A stretch of DNA of 64,000 nt from Rhizobium sp. RU20A (GTDB taxonomy: Bacteria > Pseudomonadota > Alphaproteobacteria > Rhizobiales > Rhizobiaceae). The stretch covers positions 1,488,001-1,552,000 of the forward strand of contig NZ_FTMB01000001.1 in the NCBI RefSeq assembly GCF_900155885.1, written 5' to 3'. Shown here in pieces: positions 53,502 through 62,806 of the stretch. The number at the start of each line of letters is the position of its first letter. The stretch's first letter is position 1. Made by a program: the position numbers and the translations under genes. The notes beneath the pieces were generated by a model. That model ran no database searches. It had not been told where the DNA came from and worked only from the letters and a program-made list of their open reading frames with translations.

Positions 53502-54686
53502 TCACTCCGCGGCTTGGGGGTTGGCGGGCGTGGCGGCATCGGCGCCGGGCGGCGGAGTGGCCGAGGTGTCTTTCGCCGTGGCCGCGGCCCGCTCGCGGCG
53601 GCTCGCAAGTGCCTGCTGCACCGTCCCGACGATACCCTTCGGCAGGAACAGCGTGGTGGCGATGAAGAGGCCGCCGAGCGCGAAGAGCCAGAGCTCGGGG
53701 AAAGCGCCTGTGAAGAAGCTCTTGCCGAAATTGACGAGGATGGCCCCGACGATCGGCCCGATCAGCGTGCCGCGCCCGCCGACCGCCGTCCAGATCACGA
53801 CTTCGATGGAGTTGGCCGGGGCAAATTCGCCGGGATTGATGATGCCGACCTGCGGCACGAACAGCGCACCGGCAATGCCCGCCATCATGGCCGAAACGAC
53901 GAAGGCGAAGAGCTTCACGTTTTCGACGCGGTAGCCGAGGAAACGCGTGCGGCTCTCCGCATCGCGCACGCCGACCAGCACCTTGCCGTATTTGGACCGC
54001 ACGATGGCCGAGGCGAGCACCAGGCACAGCGCCAGCATTGCGGCCGAGAGGGCAAAGAGCACGGCGCGCGTGCCATCCGCCTGGACGGAATAGCCGAGGA
54101 TGTCCTTGAAGTCGGTCAGGCCGTTATTGCCGCCGAAGCCCATGTCGTTGCGGAAGAAGGCGAGCAGCAGCGCATAGGTCATGGCCTGCGTGATGATCGA
54201 GAGATAGACGCCGTTGACGCGGGAGCGGAAGGCGAACCAGCCGAAGACGAAGGCGAGCAGGCCGGGCACGAAGAGCACCATCAGCATGGCGAACCAGAAC
54301 ATGTCCATGCCGTGCCAGAACCAGGGCAGTTCCTTCCAGTTGAGGAACACCATGAAGTCCGGCAGCACGGGATCGCCGTAGACGCCGCGCGGGCCGATCT
54401 GGCGCATCAGATACATGCCCATCGCATACCCGCCGAGCGCGAAGAAGGCGCCGTGGCCGAGCGAGAGGATGCCGCAATAGCCCCAGACGAGATCGAGCGC
54501 CAGCGCCAGCAGGGCGTAGCAGAGATACTTGCCCGTCAGCGACATGATGTAGGTCGGCACGTGCAGCGGGCTGCCGGCGGGTACGAGGAGATTGAGGGCC
54601 GGCACGAGGATGGCGACGGCCATCAGGATCGAGGCGGCGATGACGATGCGGCCTTCCAGCGCGCGCAGGATGAAGCTCGTGATCAT
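53502..54686 (-). CDS. urtC: Urea ABC transporter permease UrtC
   Basis: 394 residues from the ATG at 54686, overlapping urtB by four bases. LivM-type permease with about nine membrane segments, including DLVWGYCGILSLGHGAFFAL and GGRGTLIGPIVGAILVNFGK. A soluble Ala/Pro-rich tail of about 30 residues (ATAKDTSATPPPGADAATPA) follows. Forms the urea channel with UrtB. Confidence 0.94.
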   Translation of the reverse strand: MITSFILRALEGRIVIAASILMAVAILVPALNLLVPAGSPLHVPTYIMSLTGKYLCYALLALALDLVWGYCGILSLGHGAFFALGGYAMGMYLMRQIGPRGVYGDPVLPDFMVFLNWKELPWFWHGMDMFWFAMLMVLFVPGLLAFVFGWFAFRSRVNGVYLSIITQAMTYALLLAFFRNDMGFGGNNGLTDFKDILGYSVQADGTRAVLFALSAAMLALCLVLASAIVRSKYGKVLVGVRDAESRTRFLGYRVENVKLFAFVVSAMMAGIAGALFVPQVGIINPGEFAPANSIEVVIWTAVGGRGTLIGPIVGAILVNFGKSFFTGAFPELWLFALGGLFIATTLFLPKGIVGTVQQALASRRERAAATAKDTSATPPPGADAATPANPQAAE

Positions 54687-56293
54687 GCTTCCACCGCCCT
54701 TCCCTTGAGCGCGAAGAGGCCGCGCGGACGTTTCTGGATGAAGAGGATGATGAGGACGAGCACGAGGATCTTGCCGAGCACGGCGCCGACCCAGGGCTCG
54801 AGGAACTTGTTGAGCACGCCGAGCGTCAGCGCCCCGACGAAGGTGCCCCAGAGATTGCCGACCCCGCCGAAGACCACGACCATGAAGCTGTCGATGATGT
54901 AGGCCTGCCCGAGGTTCGGCGAGACATTGTCGATCTGGCTGAGCGCCACGCCCGCAATGCCGGCAATGCCCGAGCCCAGCGCAAAGGTGAAGGCATCGAC
55001 CCAGGGCGTGCGAATGCCCATGGAGGCCGCCATCTTGCGGTTCTGCGTCACCGCGCGCATCTGCAGGCCGAAGGGCGTACGCTTCAGGAGCACCAGAAGC
55101 GCCACGAAGACGGACAGCGAGAAGGCGATGATCCACATGCGGTTATAGGTGATCGTCATGCCGCCGAGCGGGAAGGAACCGGACATCCAGGAGGGGTTGC
55201 CGACTTCCTGGTTGGTAGGGCCGAAGAGCGTGCGGATCGCCTGCTGCAGGATGAGCGATATGCCCCAGGTGGCGAGCAGCGTTTCGAGCGGCCGGCCGTA
55301 GAGGAACCGGATGACGCCGCGCTCGATGACGAGGCCGACCGCGCCGGTGACGAGGAAGGCAAGCGGCAGCGCGATCATCAGCGACCAGTCGAAAAGGCCG
55401 GGGAAGGAGGTGCGGATCACCTCCTGCACCACGAAGGTCGTGTAGGCCCCCAGCATGACCATTTCGCCATGCGCCATGTTGATGATGCCCATGACGCCGA
55501 AGGTGATGGCAAGGCCGATGGCGGCGAGCAGCAGCACCGAGCCGAGCGAGAGCCCGTACCAGACATTCTGCGCGACGTCCCAGAGCTCCTGCTCGCTCTG
55601 GATGGAGGCGATGGCGGAATTGATGTCGTCGGCCAGCGCCGGATCGGCATTGGCGGCGGCACCGCTGAGGATCGAGATCGCCTCGCGCCCGCCGAAATTC
55701 TTGATGGTGGCGACAGCCTGGCGCTTGTCCTCGACGGACCGGTCGGAAATCAGCACGGAAACGGCACGTGCCTCTTCCATGCGGATCTTCACGGCAGGAT
55801 CGGTCTCCTTCGCGAGCGCCGTTTCCACCAGCGCAAGATTGTCTGCCGACGGCGATTTCAGCACGGACTCGGCAGCTGCAAGGCGCACGTCGCGGTCAGG
55901 CGAGAGCAGCGTCAGACCGCCCAGCGCCGAGCGGATGGCGCGGCGCAGCGTATTGTTGACCTTGATCTTCGTCATCTCGGCCTTCGCCGCCGTTCCCGCG
56001 CTCTCGCCCGTCAGCGGGTCGACTAGATCAAAACCGCCCGAGGCGGACCTGGCGATGAAGACCGCATTGTCGGCCTTGCGCAGATAAAGATCGCCCTCGG
56101 CAAACGCCTCCAGCGCCGGCACCACGCGGGTGTCGCCGGTCGCGGCGATCTGGCCGAGAATGTCTTCCGCCTGCTTGAAATTGGCCGAGCCGAGCTGGTC
56201 GATGAGCGGCTTGGGATCGGCGCCCCCTTGCGCAAAGGCCGGGGTGGCCAGCACCAGCATGAGCCAGATGACCTGGAAAAGACGTTGGATCAC
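54683..56293 (-). CDS. urtB: Urea ABC transporter permease UrtB with N-terminal soluble domain
   Basis: 536 residues starting GTG at 56293, the usual length for UrtB. A signal peptide (MIQRLFQVIWLMLVLATPAF) is followed by about 210 residues of periplasmic, HEAT-repeat-like helices (DTRVVPALEAFAEGDLYLRK; LRRAIRSALGGLTLLSPDRD), then the LivH-type permease from WYGLSLGSVLLLAAIGLAIT to the end. The extra domain is a family feature of proteobacterial UrtB. A repeat-filled gap of 451 bases separates it from urtA. Confidence 0.93.
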   Translation of the reverse strand: MIQRLFQVIWLMLVLATPAFAQGGADPKPLIDQLGSANFKQAEDILGQIAATGDTRVVPALEAFAEGDLYLRKADNAVFIARSASGGFDLVDPLTGESAGTAAKAEMTKIKVNNTLRRAIRSALGGLTLLSPDRDVRLAAAESVLKSPSADNLALVETALAKETDPAVKIRMEEARAVSVLISDRSVEDKRQAVATIKNFGGREAISILSGAAANADPALADDINSAIASIQSEQELWDVAQNVWYGLSLGSVLLLAAIGLAITFGVMGIINMAHGEMVMLGAYTTFVVQEVIRTSFPGLFDWSLMIALPLAFLVTGAVGLVIERGVIRFLYGRPLETLLATWGISLILQQAIRTLFGPTNQEVGNPSWMSGSFPLGGMTITYNRMWIIAFSLSVFVALLVLLKRTPFGLQMRAVTQNRKMAASMGIRTPWVDAFTFALGSGIAGIAGVALSQIDNVSPNLGQAYIIDSFMVVVFGGVGNLWGTFVGALTLGVLNKFLEPWVGAVLGKILVLVLIILFIQKRPRGLFALKGRAVEA

Positions 56294-56336
56294 GATGCGT
56301 GCCCCCTGTTGGCGCTGATCTGGGCGGGCATCGGAC

Positions 56337-56704
56337 GGGGATACCCCCCTCTGCCCTGCCGGGCATCTCCCCCGCAAGGGGGGAGATCGGTTGGAGCCGC
56401 CGCATACCCCTTTTCGGGCGTCATCGGCCGCAGCCCCATCTTCGGCTTCAGCCCGGACTTCGGCTTCAGCCCCGTCATCCTTCCTACCTCTGCTGCGTCA
56501 TCCTCGGACTGGACCCGAGGATCCACGCCGCATGGCGCAAGGTGAGAAGAATGCAGAAGCCTCAAGAATGGATCCTCGGGTCCAGCCCGAGGATGACGTC
56601 GCGTGTGTGGAACCGAACCGGGCATACGGTTTGAAAGCCGATCCGCTGCAGCCTGCGGATCTCCCCCCTTGCGGGCGAGATGCCCGGCAGGGCAGAGGGG
56701 GGTG
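56337..56704. repeat. Inverted pair of type B repeat, urtB-urtA gap
   Basis: ATACCCCCCTCTGCCCTGCC then GGGCATCTCCCCCGCAAGGG at 56337-56390 and its inverted copy at 56657-56704. The same pair occurs in the urtD-urtE gap. Confidence 0.8.
56497..56597. repeat. Paired palindromic intergenic repeat (type C), copy 2
   Basis: GTCATCCTCGGACTGGACCC followed by GAGGATCCA at 56497-56525 is mirrored at 56569-56597. It matches the element at 19119-19204 in arm sequence and similar spacing (43 against 28 bases between arms). Confidence 0.78.
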
Positions 56705-56744
56705 AGCGACCCTGCATCAGACCGCCGCACACCCCCTCGCGCTA

Positions 56745-58031
56745 TCAGCTGCCCTTGCCGCCGCACTTGCCCGTGGCAACGTTGAAGTTGCCGCAGGACA
56801 TCGGCTTGCGCCAATCGGAGATCAGGTCCTTGGAGTCCGGCAGGTAGTCGGACCATTCGTCGCCGACGACCTGCGCGGTCTGCTGGACGATTTCGAACTG
56901 GCCGTCTGCCTGGATTTCACCGATCAGCACCGGCTTGGTGATGTGGTGGTTCGGCATGACGGTGGAGTAGCCGCCCGACAGGTTCGGAACCGAGACGCCG
57001 ATGATCGAGTCCAGCACTTCGTCGGTTTCGGTCGTGCCGGCGGCCTCGACGGCCTTTACCCAGGCGTTGAAGCCGATATAGGCGGCTTCCATCGGGTCGT
57101 TGGTGACGCGCTTGTCGTTCTTGATGAAGGCGTGCCATTCCTTGATGAACTCGGCATTGACCTCAGTATCGACAGACTGGAAGTAGTTCCAGGCCGCGAG
57201 GTGGCCGACGAGCGGGCCCGTGTCGAGGCCGGCGAGTTCTTCTTCACCCACCGAGAAGGCGACGACCGGGATGTCCTCGGCCTTGATGCCCTGGTTGGCG
57301 AGTTCCTTGTAGAAGGGAACGTTCGCGTCGCCGTTGATGGTGGAGACGACGGCGGTCTTCTTGCCGGCAGAGCCGAACTTCTTGATGTCGGAAACGATCG
57401 TCTGCCAGTCGGAATGACCGAAGGGCGTGTAGTTGATCATGATGTCCTCTTCCTTGACGCCCTTCGACATCAGGTAGGCCTTCAGGATCTTGTTGGTCGT
57501 CTGCGGATAGACGTAGTCGGTACCGGCGAGAACCCAGCGCTCCACGCCTTCGTTCTCGGCGAGGTAATCGACGGCCGGAATGGCCTGCTGGTTCGGAGCC
57601 GCACCCGTGTAGAAGATGTTGCGCGAGGATTCTTCACCCTCGTACTGCACCGGGTAGAAGAGGATCGAGTTCAGCTCTTCGAAGACCGGCAGGACCGACT
57701 TGCGCGAGGAAGAGGTCCAGCAGCCGAACACGGCAGCGACCTTGTCCTTTTCGATCAGTTCGCGCGCCTTTTCGGCAAACAGCGGCCAGTCGGAGGCCGG
57801 GTCGACGACGACCGCCTCGAGCTTCTTGCCGAGAACGCCGCCCTTCTTGTTCTGCTCCTCAATGAGGAAGAGCATCGTGTCCTTCAGCGTCGTTTCCGAA
57901 ATGGCCATGGTGCCGGACAGGGAATGCAGAACGCCGACCTTGATCGTGTCTTCCGCAAAGGCGGTCGTCATGGCCGTGGTAGCCAGAGCGCCGGCCAGAA
58001 ACGCGCTGATCAAATGCGCCTTGAATGTCAT
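56745..58031 (-). CDS. urtA: Urea-binding periplasmic protein UrtA
   Basis: 428 residues. A signal peptide (MTFKAHLISAFLAGALATTA, cleavage after AFA) leads into the UrtA pattern: IKVGVLHSLSGTMAISETTL, WPLFAEKARELIEKDKVAAV, and FEELNSILFYPVQYEGEESS. It delivers urea to UrtBC. The C-terminus ends CGNFNVATGKCGGKGS, two cysteines typical of the family. First gene of the urt-ure operon; upstream region 58032-58287 has the palindrome at 58131. Confidence 0.96.
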   Translation of the reverse strand: MTFKAHLISAFLAGALATTAMTTAFAEDTIKVGVLHSLSGTMAISETTLKDTMLFLIEEQNKKGGVLGKKLEAVVVDPASDWPLFAEKARELIEKDKVAAVFGCWTSSSRKSVLPVFEELNSILFYPVQYEGEESSRNIFYTGAAPNQQAIPAVDYLAENEGVERWVLAGTDYVYPQTTNKILKAYLMSKGVKEEDIMINYTPFGHSDWQTIVSDIKKFGSAGKKTAVVSTINGDANVPFYKELANQGIKAEDIPVVAFSVGEEELAGLDTGPLVGHLAAWNYFQSVDTEVNAEFIKEWHAFIKNDKRVTNDPMEAAYIGFNAWVKAVEAAGTTETDEVLDSIIGVSVPNLSGGYSTVMPNHHITKPVLIGEIQADGQFEIVQQTAQVVGDEWSDYLPDSKDLISDWRKPMSCGNFNVATGKCGGKGS

Positions 58032-58130
58032 GGTGAACCCCTCTCGTTCGTTTGGCGAAGCCCGTTTCCGTCCTTGGGAGCCGTTAACCGTTCGCAAACG
58101 AACTATCCGATGCTGCGCCGCAAAACCGTA

Positions 58131-58146
58131 TACGTAGTTTGACGTA
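58131..58146. promoter_or_regulatory. Palindrome TACGT-N6-ACGTA upstream of urtA
   Basis: TACGTAGTTTGACGTA is a perfect inverted repeat with 5-base arms, about 100 bases before the urtA start and 142 bases before the divergent SHOCT gene. The spacing and arms would suit a dimeric regulator such as a LuxR-type response regulator, and one is encoded 4.6 kb away. Inference only. Confidence 0.4.
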
Positions 58147-58287
58147 GACGCCGGGGGGAAAGCGGCGCAGGGCGCTCGTCTCGCCCGCCGGTTTACCTGT
58201 CTTCTGTCACACACCCGTGCTAGGGTGACCCAATCGCAAAGGCCGGCAGCACCGCGGGCCACGCCTCCTCCCACGATCGGACACTCC

Positions 58288-59298
58288 ATGCACCCCTTGA
58301 GCGAAGACGGCCGTCGCATCCTGACGGAGCTTGCCGCGCGCCATGGCATCAGCCTCGACGCCGCCACCCACATGCTGATGGCGGTTGCCAATGGCGGCGG
58401 CACGCAGGCACAGTTCAACCATCCGGAAGTCGGCGGCATGGGCCAGTGGTCGCGCGGTGGCATGATCATGATCGGCGACATGTTCAACAACGGCCTGAAG
58501 GCGAAGGTGGACTGGCTCTGCCAGGAACTCTCCGACCTCCTCGGCAGCCAGCCGGCGCCCGCCCCGGTGCCGCAACAGATGCAGTCGCAGAACCAGTGGC
58601 CCAATCAAGGCCAAGGCCAGAGCCAGGGCTACGGCCAGTCCCAGCAGCAGGGCGGCGGTTACGGCCAGTTCCAGGGCCAGTCCTCCGGCCAGCAGGGCGG
58701 CGGCACCTCCAGCCTTTTCGTCTCCGGCGGCACCTCCATGTCCTCGGGCGGCTGGCCGGGCGAGTTCGGCCACCCCTCGGCCGTCGGCTCGCAGAACAAT
58801 CTGCGCTACGCCTTCTTCCCCTCCTCCCGCCGCCTCGTCATCGAGATCAACGGCCAGCAGACCACCTATGACACCGGCGACCACCAGATTTCCGGCTTCG
58901 GCCAGCAGCAGTCGGGCGATCAGTCGCTGACCTTCACCTCGCAGTTCGGCCTGGTGCGCGTCGCCGACCTGCCGCAACTGACCGCCTCCACCGACCGGCA
59001 GAACGGCTCGCAGCAGACCCACGCCCCGGCGAACGGGCAGCCGGCCGAGATGCCCGCACCTGCGCCCATGACAACAGAACCCGTCGCGCAGGAACCCTTC
59101 GTGACGCAGTCCTACACCCCCACGCGTCCCGCGGACATCAGCCAGCCAACACCCGCCGCCCAGCCGGCGCAGACCGCGCCGCTCTCCGACGACGAGATCT
59201 TCGCCAAGATCGAACGCCTCGCCGCCCTCCACGCCAAGGGCGTTCTGACGGACGAGGAATATTCTTCGAAGAAGGCCGACCTGCTCGGCCGGCTCTGA
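58288..59298 (+). CDS. SHOCT-domain protein with Gln/Gly-rich linker
   Basis: 336 residues from the ATG at 58288. A folded N-terminal part (about 1-95, HPLSEDGRRILTELAARHGI, FNNGLKAKVDWLCQELSDLL) is followed by a low-complexity Gln/Gly/Ser linker (about 105-160), a second ordered part (LRYAFFPSSRRLVIEINGQQ) and a Pro/Ala/Thr-rich stretch. The last 35 residues are a SHOCT domain (DDEIFAKIERLAALHAKGVL, then LTDEEYSSKKADLLGRL). No membrane helices. SHOCT is a short helical oligomerisation module; the rest is unassigned. Divergent from urtA. Confidence 0.8.
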   Translation: MHPLSEDGRRILTELAARHGISLDAATHMLMAVANGGGTQAQFNHPEVGGMGQWSRGGMIMIGDMFNNGLKAKVDWLCQELSDLLGSQPAPAPVPQQMQSQNQWPNQGQGQSQGYGQSQQQGGGYGQFQGQSSGQQGGGTSSLFVSGGTSMSSGGWPGEFGHPSAVGSQNNLRYAFFPSSRRLVIEINGQQTTYDTGDHQISGFGQQQSGDQSLTFTSQFGLVRVADLPQLTASTDRQNGSQQTHAPANGQPAEMPAPAPMTTEPVAQEPFVTQSYTPTRPADISQPTPAAQPAQTAPLSDDEIFAKIERLAALHAKGVLTDEEYSSKKADLLGRL

Positions 59299-59313
59299 AA
59301 GTCCGGATAGAGA

Positions 59314-59339
59314 ATGGGGGCGGCCGTTTCCGCCCCCAT
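59314..59339 (+). terminator. Terminator after the SHOCT gene
   Basis: A perfect 10-bp stem (ATGGGGGCGG with CCGCCCCCAT) with a 6-base loop, 16 bases after the SHOCT gene stop. There is no strong T run, so termination may be partial. Confidence 0.5.
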
Positions 59340-59416
59340 CGCCCTTGCCTTTATGCGCATCCTGTCCAAAAGTGCCCACACAGTAAGCACTCCCATACAG
59401 GCGCCAGAAAACAGGC

Positions 59417-62400
59417 ATGACCGCCCGCCAACGCATCATCCCCGTCCGGCGCGACTACAATCGCTGGGTGGCCGACCAGACGCTGGAAGACTATGCGCTG
59501 CGCTTTACGGCGAAAAGCGCGCGGCGTTTTTCCTCCGAGCGCATTTCCCAGACCGCCATCGGCGCCATCTCCTTCCTGGCGCTGGAGGCGATCGGCGGGA
59601 CGATTACCCTGGCCTACGGCACCACCAACGCCTTCTTCGCCATCCTCGTCGCCTCGGTGCTGATGCTCGCCGTCGGCGTGCCCATCAGCCGCTACGCGAT
59701 CCGCCATGGCGTCGACATCGACCTGCTGACACGCGGCGCGAGCTTCGGCTATATCGGCTCCACGGTGACCTCGCTGATCTATGCCAGCTTCACCTTCATG
59801 CTCTTTGCCATCGAGGCGTCGATCATGACCGGCGCCCTGCAGCTCGCCTTCGGCATTCCGCTCTGGCTCGGCTACATCATCTCCGCCGTCGTCGTCATTC
59901 CGCTCGTCACCTACGGCATCCGGCTCATCTCGCGCTTCCAGATCCTCACCCAGCCCTTCTGGATCGTGCTGAACATCCTGCCCTTCGTGTTCATTGCCTT
60001 CCTGGATTGGGAGAAGATCGACCTCTGGCGCGCCTTTGCCGGCATCGGCCATTCGAATGCCGAGGTTGGCGGCGCCGCTCCCTTCGATCTCATCGAGTTC
60101 GGCGCCGCCTCCGCCGTCATCCTCGCGCTGATGCCGCAGATCGGCGAGCAGGTGGACTTCCTGCGCTTCCTGCCGCCCGAGGGCAGCCGCAAGCTGCGCC
60201 ACCGCATCGCCGTTTTCCTCGCCGGCTCCGGCTGGGTGGTGCTGGGCGTGCCGAAGCTGCTCGCCGGCTCCTTCCTGGCCGTCCTGACGCTCTCGACCGG
60301 CGTGCCGGCCCGGGAGGCGGCCGATCCCGCCCACATGTATCTCGCCGCCTTTGGCTACATGATCCCGAACGACACGGCAGCCCTCCTGCTGATGGCCGCC
60401 TTCGTGGTCATCTCGCAGCTGAAGATCAACGTGATGAACGCCTATGCCGGCTCGCTCGCCTGGTCGAACTTCTTCTCCCGCCTCACCCACAGCCATCCCG
60501 GCCGTGTCGTCTGGCTGGTCTTCAACGTGGCGATCGCTCTCCTCCTGATGGAGCTTGGCATCTACCGCCTGCTGGAAGCGACGCTCGGCATCTTCTCCAT
60601 CATCGCCATGTCGTGGCTGGCGGCCATATCGGCCGATCTCTTCATCAACAAGCCGCTCGGCCTTGCACCGCCCGGCATCGAGTTCAAGCGCGCCCACCTC
60701 TACGACATCAATCCGGTCGGCGTCGGCGCCATGGGGCTCTCGGCCGGCATTGCGTTGGCCGCCCATTTCGGCGTCTTCGGCGAAATCGCGGCCTCGCTGG
60801 CGCCCTACATCACGCTGATCGTCGCCTTCATCGCCTCCCCCGCCATCGCGTCGGCGACGAAGGGCCGCTACTACCTCGCCCGCAAGCCGCGCGCTGCGTG
60901 GCACAACCAGACCAGCATCGCCTGCTCCATATGCGAACACCCCTTCGAGCCCGAGGACATGGCCTGGTGCCCGGCCTATGCCGCGCCGATCTGTTCGCTG
61001 TGCTGCTCGCTGGACAGCCGCTGCCACGACATGTGCAAGCCGCATGCGCGCCTGAACGCGCAGGCCGTCACGGTCGCGCGCAGGCTCCTGCCGGAATGGG
61101 TCATCGAGAAGCTTGGAACCCGCCTGGGCCGCTACGCGCTGAGCGCATGCCTCTCGATCGGCGTCATCGGCGCCATCCTCGCCCTTATCGGCCATCAGGC
61201 CGGCGAAGCCTCGCCGGAAACCGCCGAGGTGGTGAACGGCACGATCGCCGTCGTCTTCTTCGTCTTCGCCGTCGCCGCCGGCGTCGTCTGCTGGTTCTAC
61301 GTGCTCGCCCATGACAGCCGCGTCGTCGCCGAGGAGGAATCCTCCCGCCAGAACACGCTGCTTTTGAAGGAAATCGCCGCCCACAAGAAGACCGACGCCG
61401 CCCTGCAACAGGCCAAGGAAACGGCCGAAGCCGCCAACCGCGCCAAGAGCCGCTATGTCGTCGGCCTCTCTCACGAGCTGCGCACGCCGCTGAACGCCGT
61501 GCTCGGCTATGCCCAGATTCTCGAGCGTGACGAGACGATCCCCGCCCCGCGCCAGTCCGCCATCAAGGTCATCCGCCGCTCGGCCGACCATCTGTCGGGC
61601 CTTATCGACGGTCTGCTGGATATCTCGAAGATCGAGGCCGGGCGGCTGCAGGTCTATTCGAACGAGATCAACATCGCCGATTTCCTCGACCAGATCGCCG
61701 ACATGTTCCGCCCGCAGGCCGAGGCCAAGGGCCTTGCCTTCGTGCACAGGCGCGCAGCCAACCTGCCGCGCTACGTGAAGACCGACGAAAAGCGCCTGCG
61801 CCAGATCCTCGTGAACCTCCTCTCCAACGCCATGAAATTCACCGAGCAAGGCACGATCCGCTTCGAGGTGGAGTATCGCAGCCAGGTCGCGACCTTTACC
61901 GTCGCCGACACTGGTCGGGGCATATCCGAAAGCGACCTGCCGCGCATCTTCGAGCCCTTCCAGCGTGGCGAGGCGGAGCATATCCGCCCCATGCCGGGCC
62001 TCGGCCTCGGCCTCACCATCACGCGGCTGCTGACCCAGACGCTCGGCGGCGAAATCGCCGTCACCAGCGAGCGCGGCGCCGGTTCCACTTTCCGTGTCCG
62101 GCTGCTGCTCTCGGCCGTCGATCGTCCCGCCCCGCCCCCTTCGCAGCGCAAGATCGCCACCTACAAGGGCCCGCGCCGGACCATCGTGGTGGTGGACGAC
62201 AACGAGGACCACCGGGACCTCATGGGCGAGATCCTCAAGCCCATGGATTTCATCGTGCTGACGGCGGCGAGCGGTCCGGAATGTCTGGCGCTGATCGAGG
62301 GTGTGAAGGCCGACCTCTTCTTCGTGGATATTTCGATGCCCGGCATGAATGGCTGGCAACTCGTCACGCGCCTGCGCGAAACCGGACAGATGGCGCCCAT

Positions 62401-62806
62401 TGTCATGGTCTCAGCCAATATCGGCGACGTCTCCGCCGCCGAGGGCAAGAGCGGCCACAATGATGCGCTTGCCAAGCCCTTCGACATCCGCCGCCTTCAG
62501 GACAAGCTCGCCATCCATCTTAGCCTCGAATGGGTCTACGACACCGGCGAAAGCCCCGCGACGAAGACCGTGGCGCCGGGCGTCATCGTCAACCCCGGCA
62601 AGGCGCATCTGGAAGAGCTGATCCGGCTCGGCGAGATCGGCTATGTCAGGGGCATTGAGGCCAAGCTTGCGGATCTCGCCAAAACCGACGAAAACGGCCC
62701 CTTCGTCGCGCAGGCGCGCGCCTTCGTGCAGGCCTTCGACCTCGCTGGCTACACCGATTTCCTGCACGAGATCACCACCAAGGAGCAGACCCGTGGCCCC
62801 TCCTGA
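59417..62806 (+). CDS. NCS1-permease/histidine-kinase/receiver fusion (hybrid sensor)
   Basis: 1129 residues. Residues about 30-500 form an NCS1-type (cytosine/purine permease-like) membrane domain with about twelve helices, from SERISQTAIGAISFLALEAI onward. Residues 503-540 hold eight cysteines (503, 506, 518, 526, 529, 530, 536, 540) that could bind zinc or an Fe-S cluster. Two more helices (about 570-640) and a coiled coil lead to a HisKA domain with His686 in SHELRTPLNAVLGYA, an HATPase (NLLSNAMKFTEQ, DTGRGIS, GLGLGLTI) and a receiver (about 922-1040) with Asp927/928 and phospho-acceptor Asp971 (FFVDISMPGMNG); the last 80 residues are helical. It is probably a membrane sensor of a nucleobase, urea or other nitrogen compound. 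It overlaps the response-regulator gene. Whether the permease domain still transports is unknown. Confidence 0.9.
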   Translation: MTARQRIIPVRRDYNRWVADQTLEDYALRFTAKSARRFSSERISQTAIGAISFLALEAIGGTITLAYGTTNAFFAILVASVLMLAVGVPISRYAIRHGVDIDLLTRGASFGYIGSTVTSLIYASFTFMLFAIEASIMTGALQLAFGIPLWLGYIISAVVVIPLVTYGIRLISRFQILTQPFWIVLNILPFVFIAFLDWEKIDLWRAFAGIGHSNAEVGGAAPFDLIEFGAASAVILALMPQIGEQVDFLRFLPPEGSRKLRHRIAVFLAGSGWVVLGVPKLLAGSFLAVLTLSTGVPAREAADPAHMYLAAFGYMIPNDTAALLLMAAFVVISQLKINVMNAYAGSLAWSNFFSRLTHSHPGRVVWLVFNVAIALLLMELGIYRLLEATLGIFSIIAMSWLAAISADLFINKPLGLAPPGIEFKRAHLYDINPVGVGAMGLSAGIALAAHFGVFGEIAASLAPYITLIVAFIASPAIASATKGRYYLARKPRAAWHNQTSIACSICEHPFEPEDMAWCPAYAAPICSLCCSLDSRCHDMCKPHARLNAQAVTVARRLLPEWVIEKLGTRLGRYALSACLSIGVIGAILALIGHQAGEASPETAEVVNGTIAVVFFVFAVAAGVVCWFYVLAHDSRVVAEEESSRQNTLLLKEIAAHKKTDAALQQAKETAEAANRAKSRYVVGLSHELRTPLNAVLGYAQILERDETIPAPRQSAIKVIRRSADHLSGLIDGLLDISKIEAGRLQVYSNEINIADFLDQIADMFRPQAEAKGLAFVHRRAANLPRYVKTDEKRLRQILVNLLSNAMKFTEQGTIRFEVEYRSQVATFTVADTGRGISESDLPRIFEPFQRGEAEHIRPMPGLGLGLTITRLLTQTLGGEIAVTSERGAGSTFRVRLLLSAVDRPAPPPSQRKIATYKGPRRTIVVVDDNEDHRDLMGEILKPMDFIVLTAASGPECLALIEGVKADLFFVDISMPGMNGWQLVTRLRETGQMAPIVMVSANIGDVSAAEGKSGHNDALAKPFDIRRLQDKLAIHLSLEWVYDTGESPATKTVAPGVIVNPGKAHLEELIRLGEIGYVRGIEAKLADLAKTDENGPFVAQARAFVQAFDLAGYTDFLHEITTKEQTRGPS

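Larger units (their letters stand above)
56294..56744. other. urtB-urtA gap filled with palindromic repeats (no gene)
   Basis: 451 bases without a gene. It holds the type B repeat pair (56337-56390 and 56657-56704) enclosing the type C pair (56497-56597), plus a tandem of about 12 bases (CTTCAGCCCGGA, CTTCAGCCCCGT near 56450). The nested inverted copies could fold into a long mRNA stem that lets UrtA be made in excess of UrtBCDE. Confidence 0.6.

Noticed and set aside
59351-62359. 1000-codon minus-strand frame opposite the fusion kinase
   Set aside because: Shadow of the high-GC coding strand; low-complexity charged composition and no family pattern, while the plus strand has complete permease, kinase and receiver motifs.
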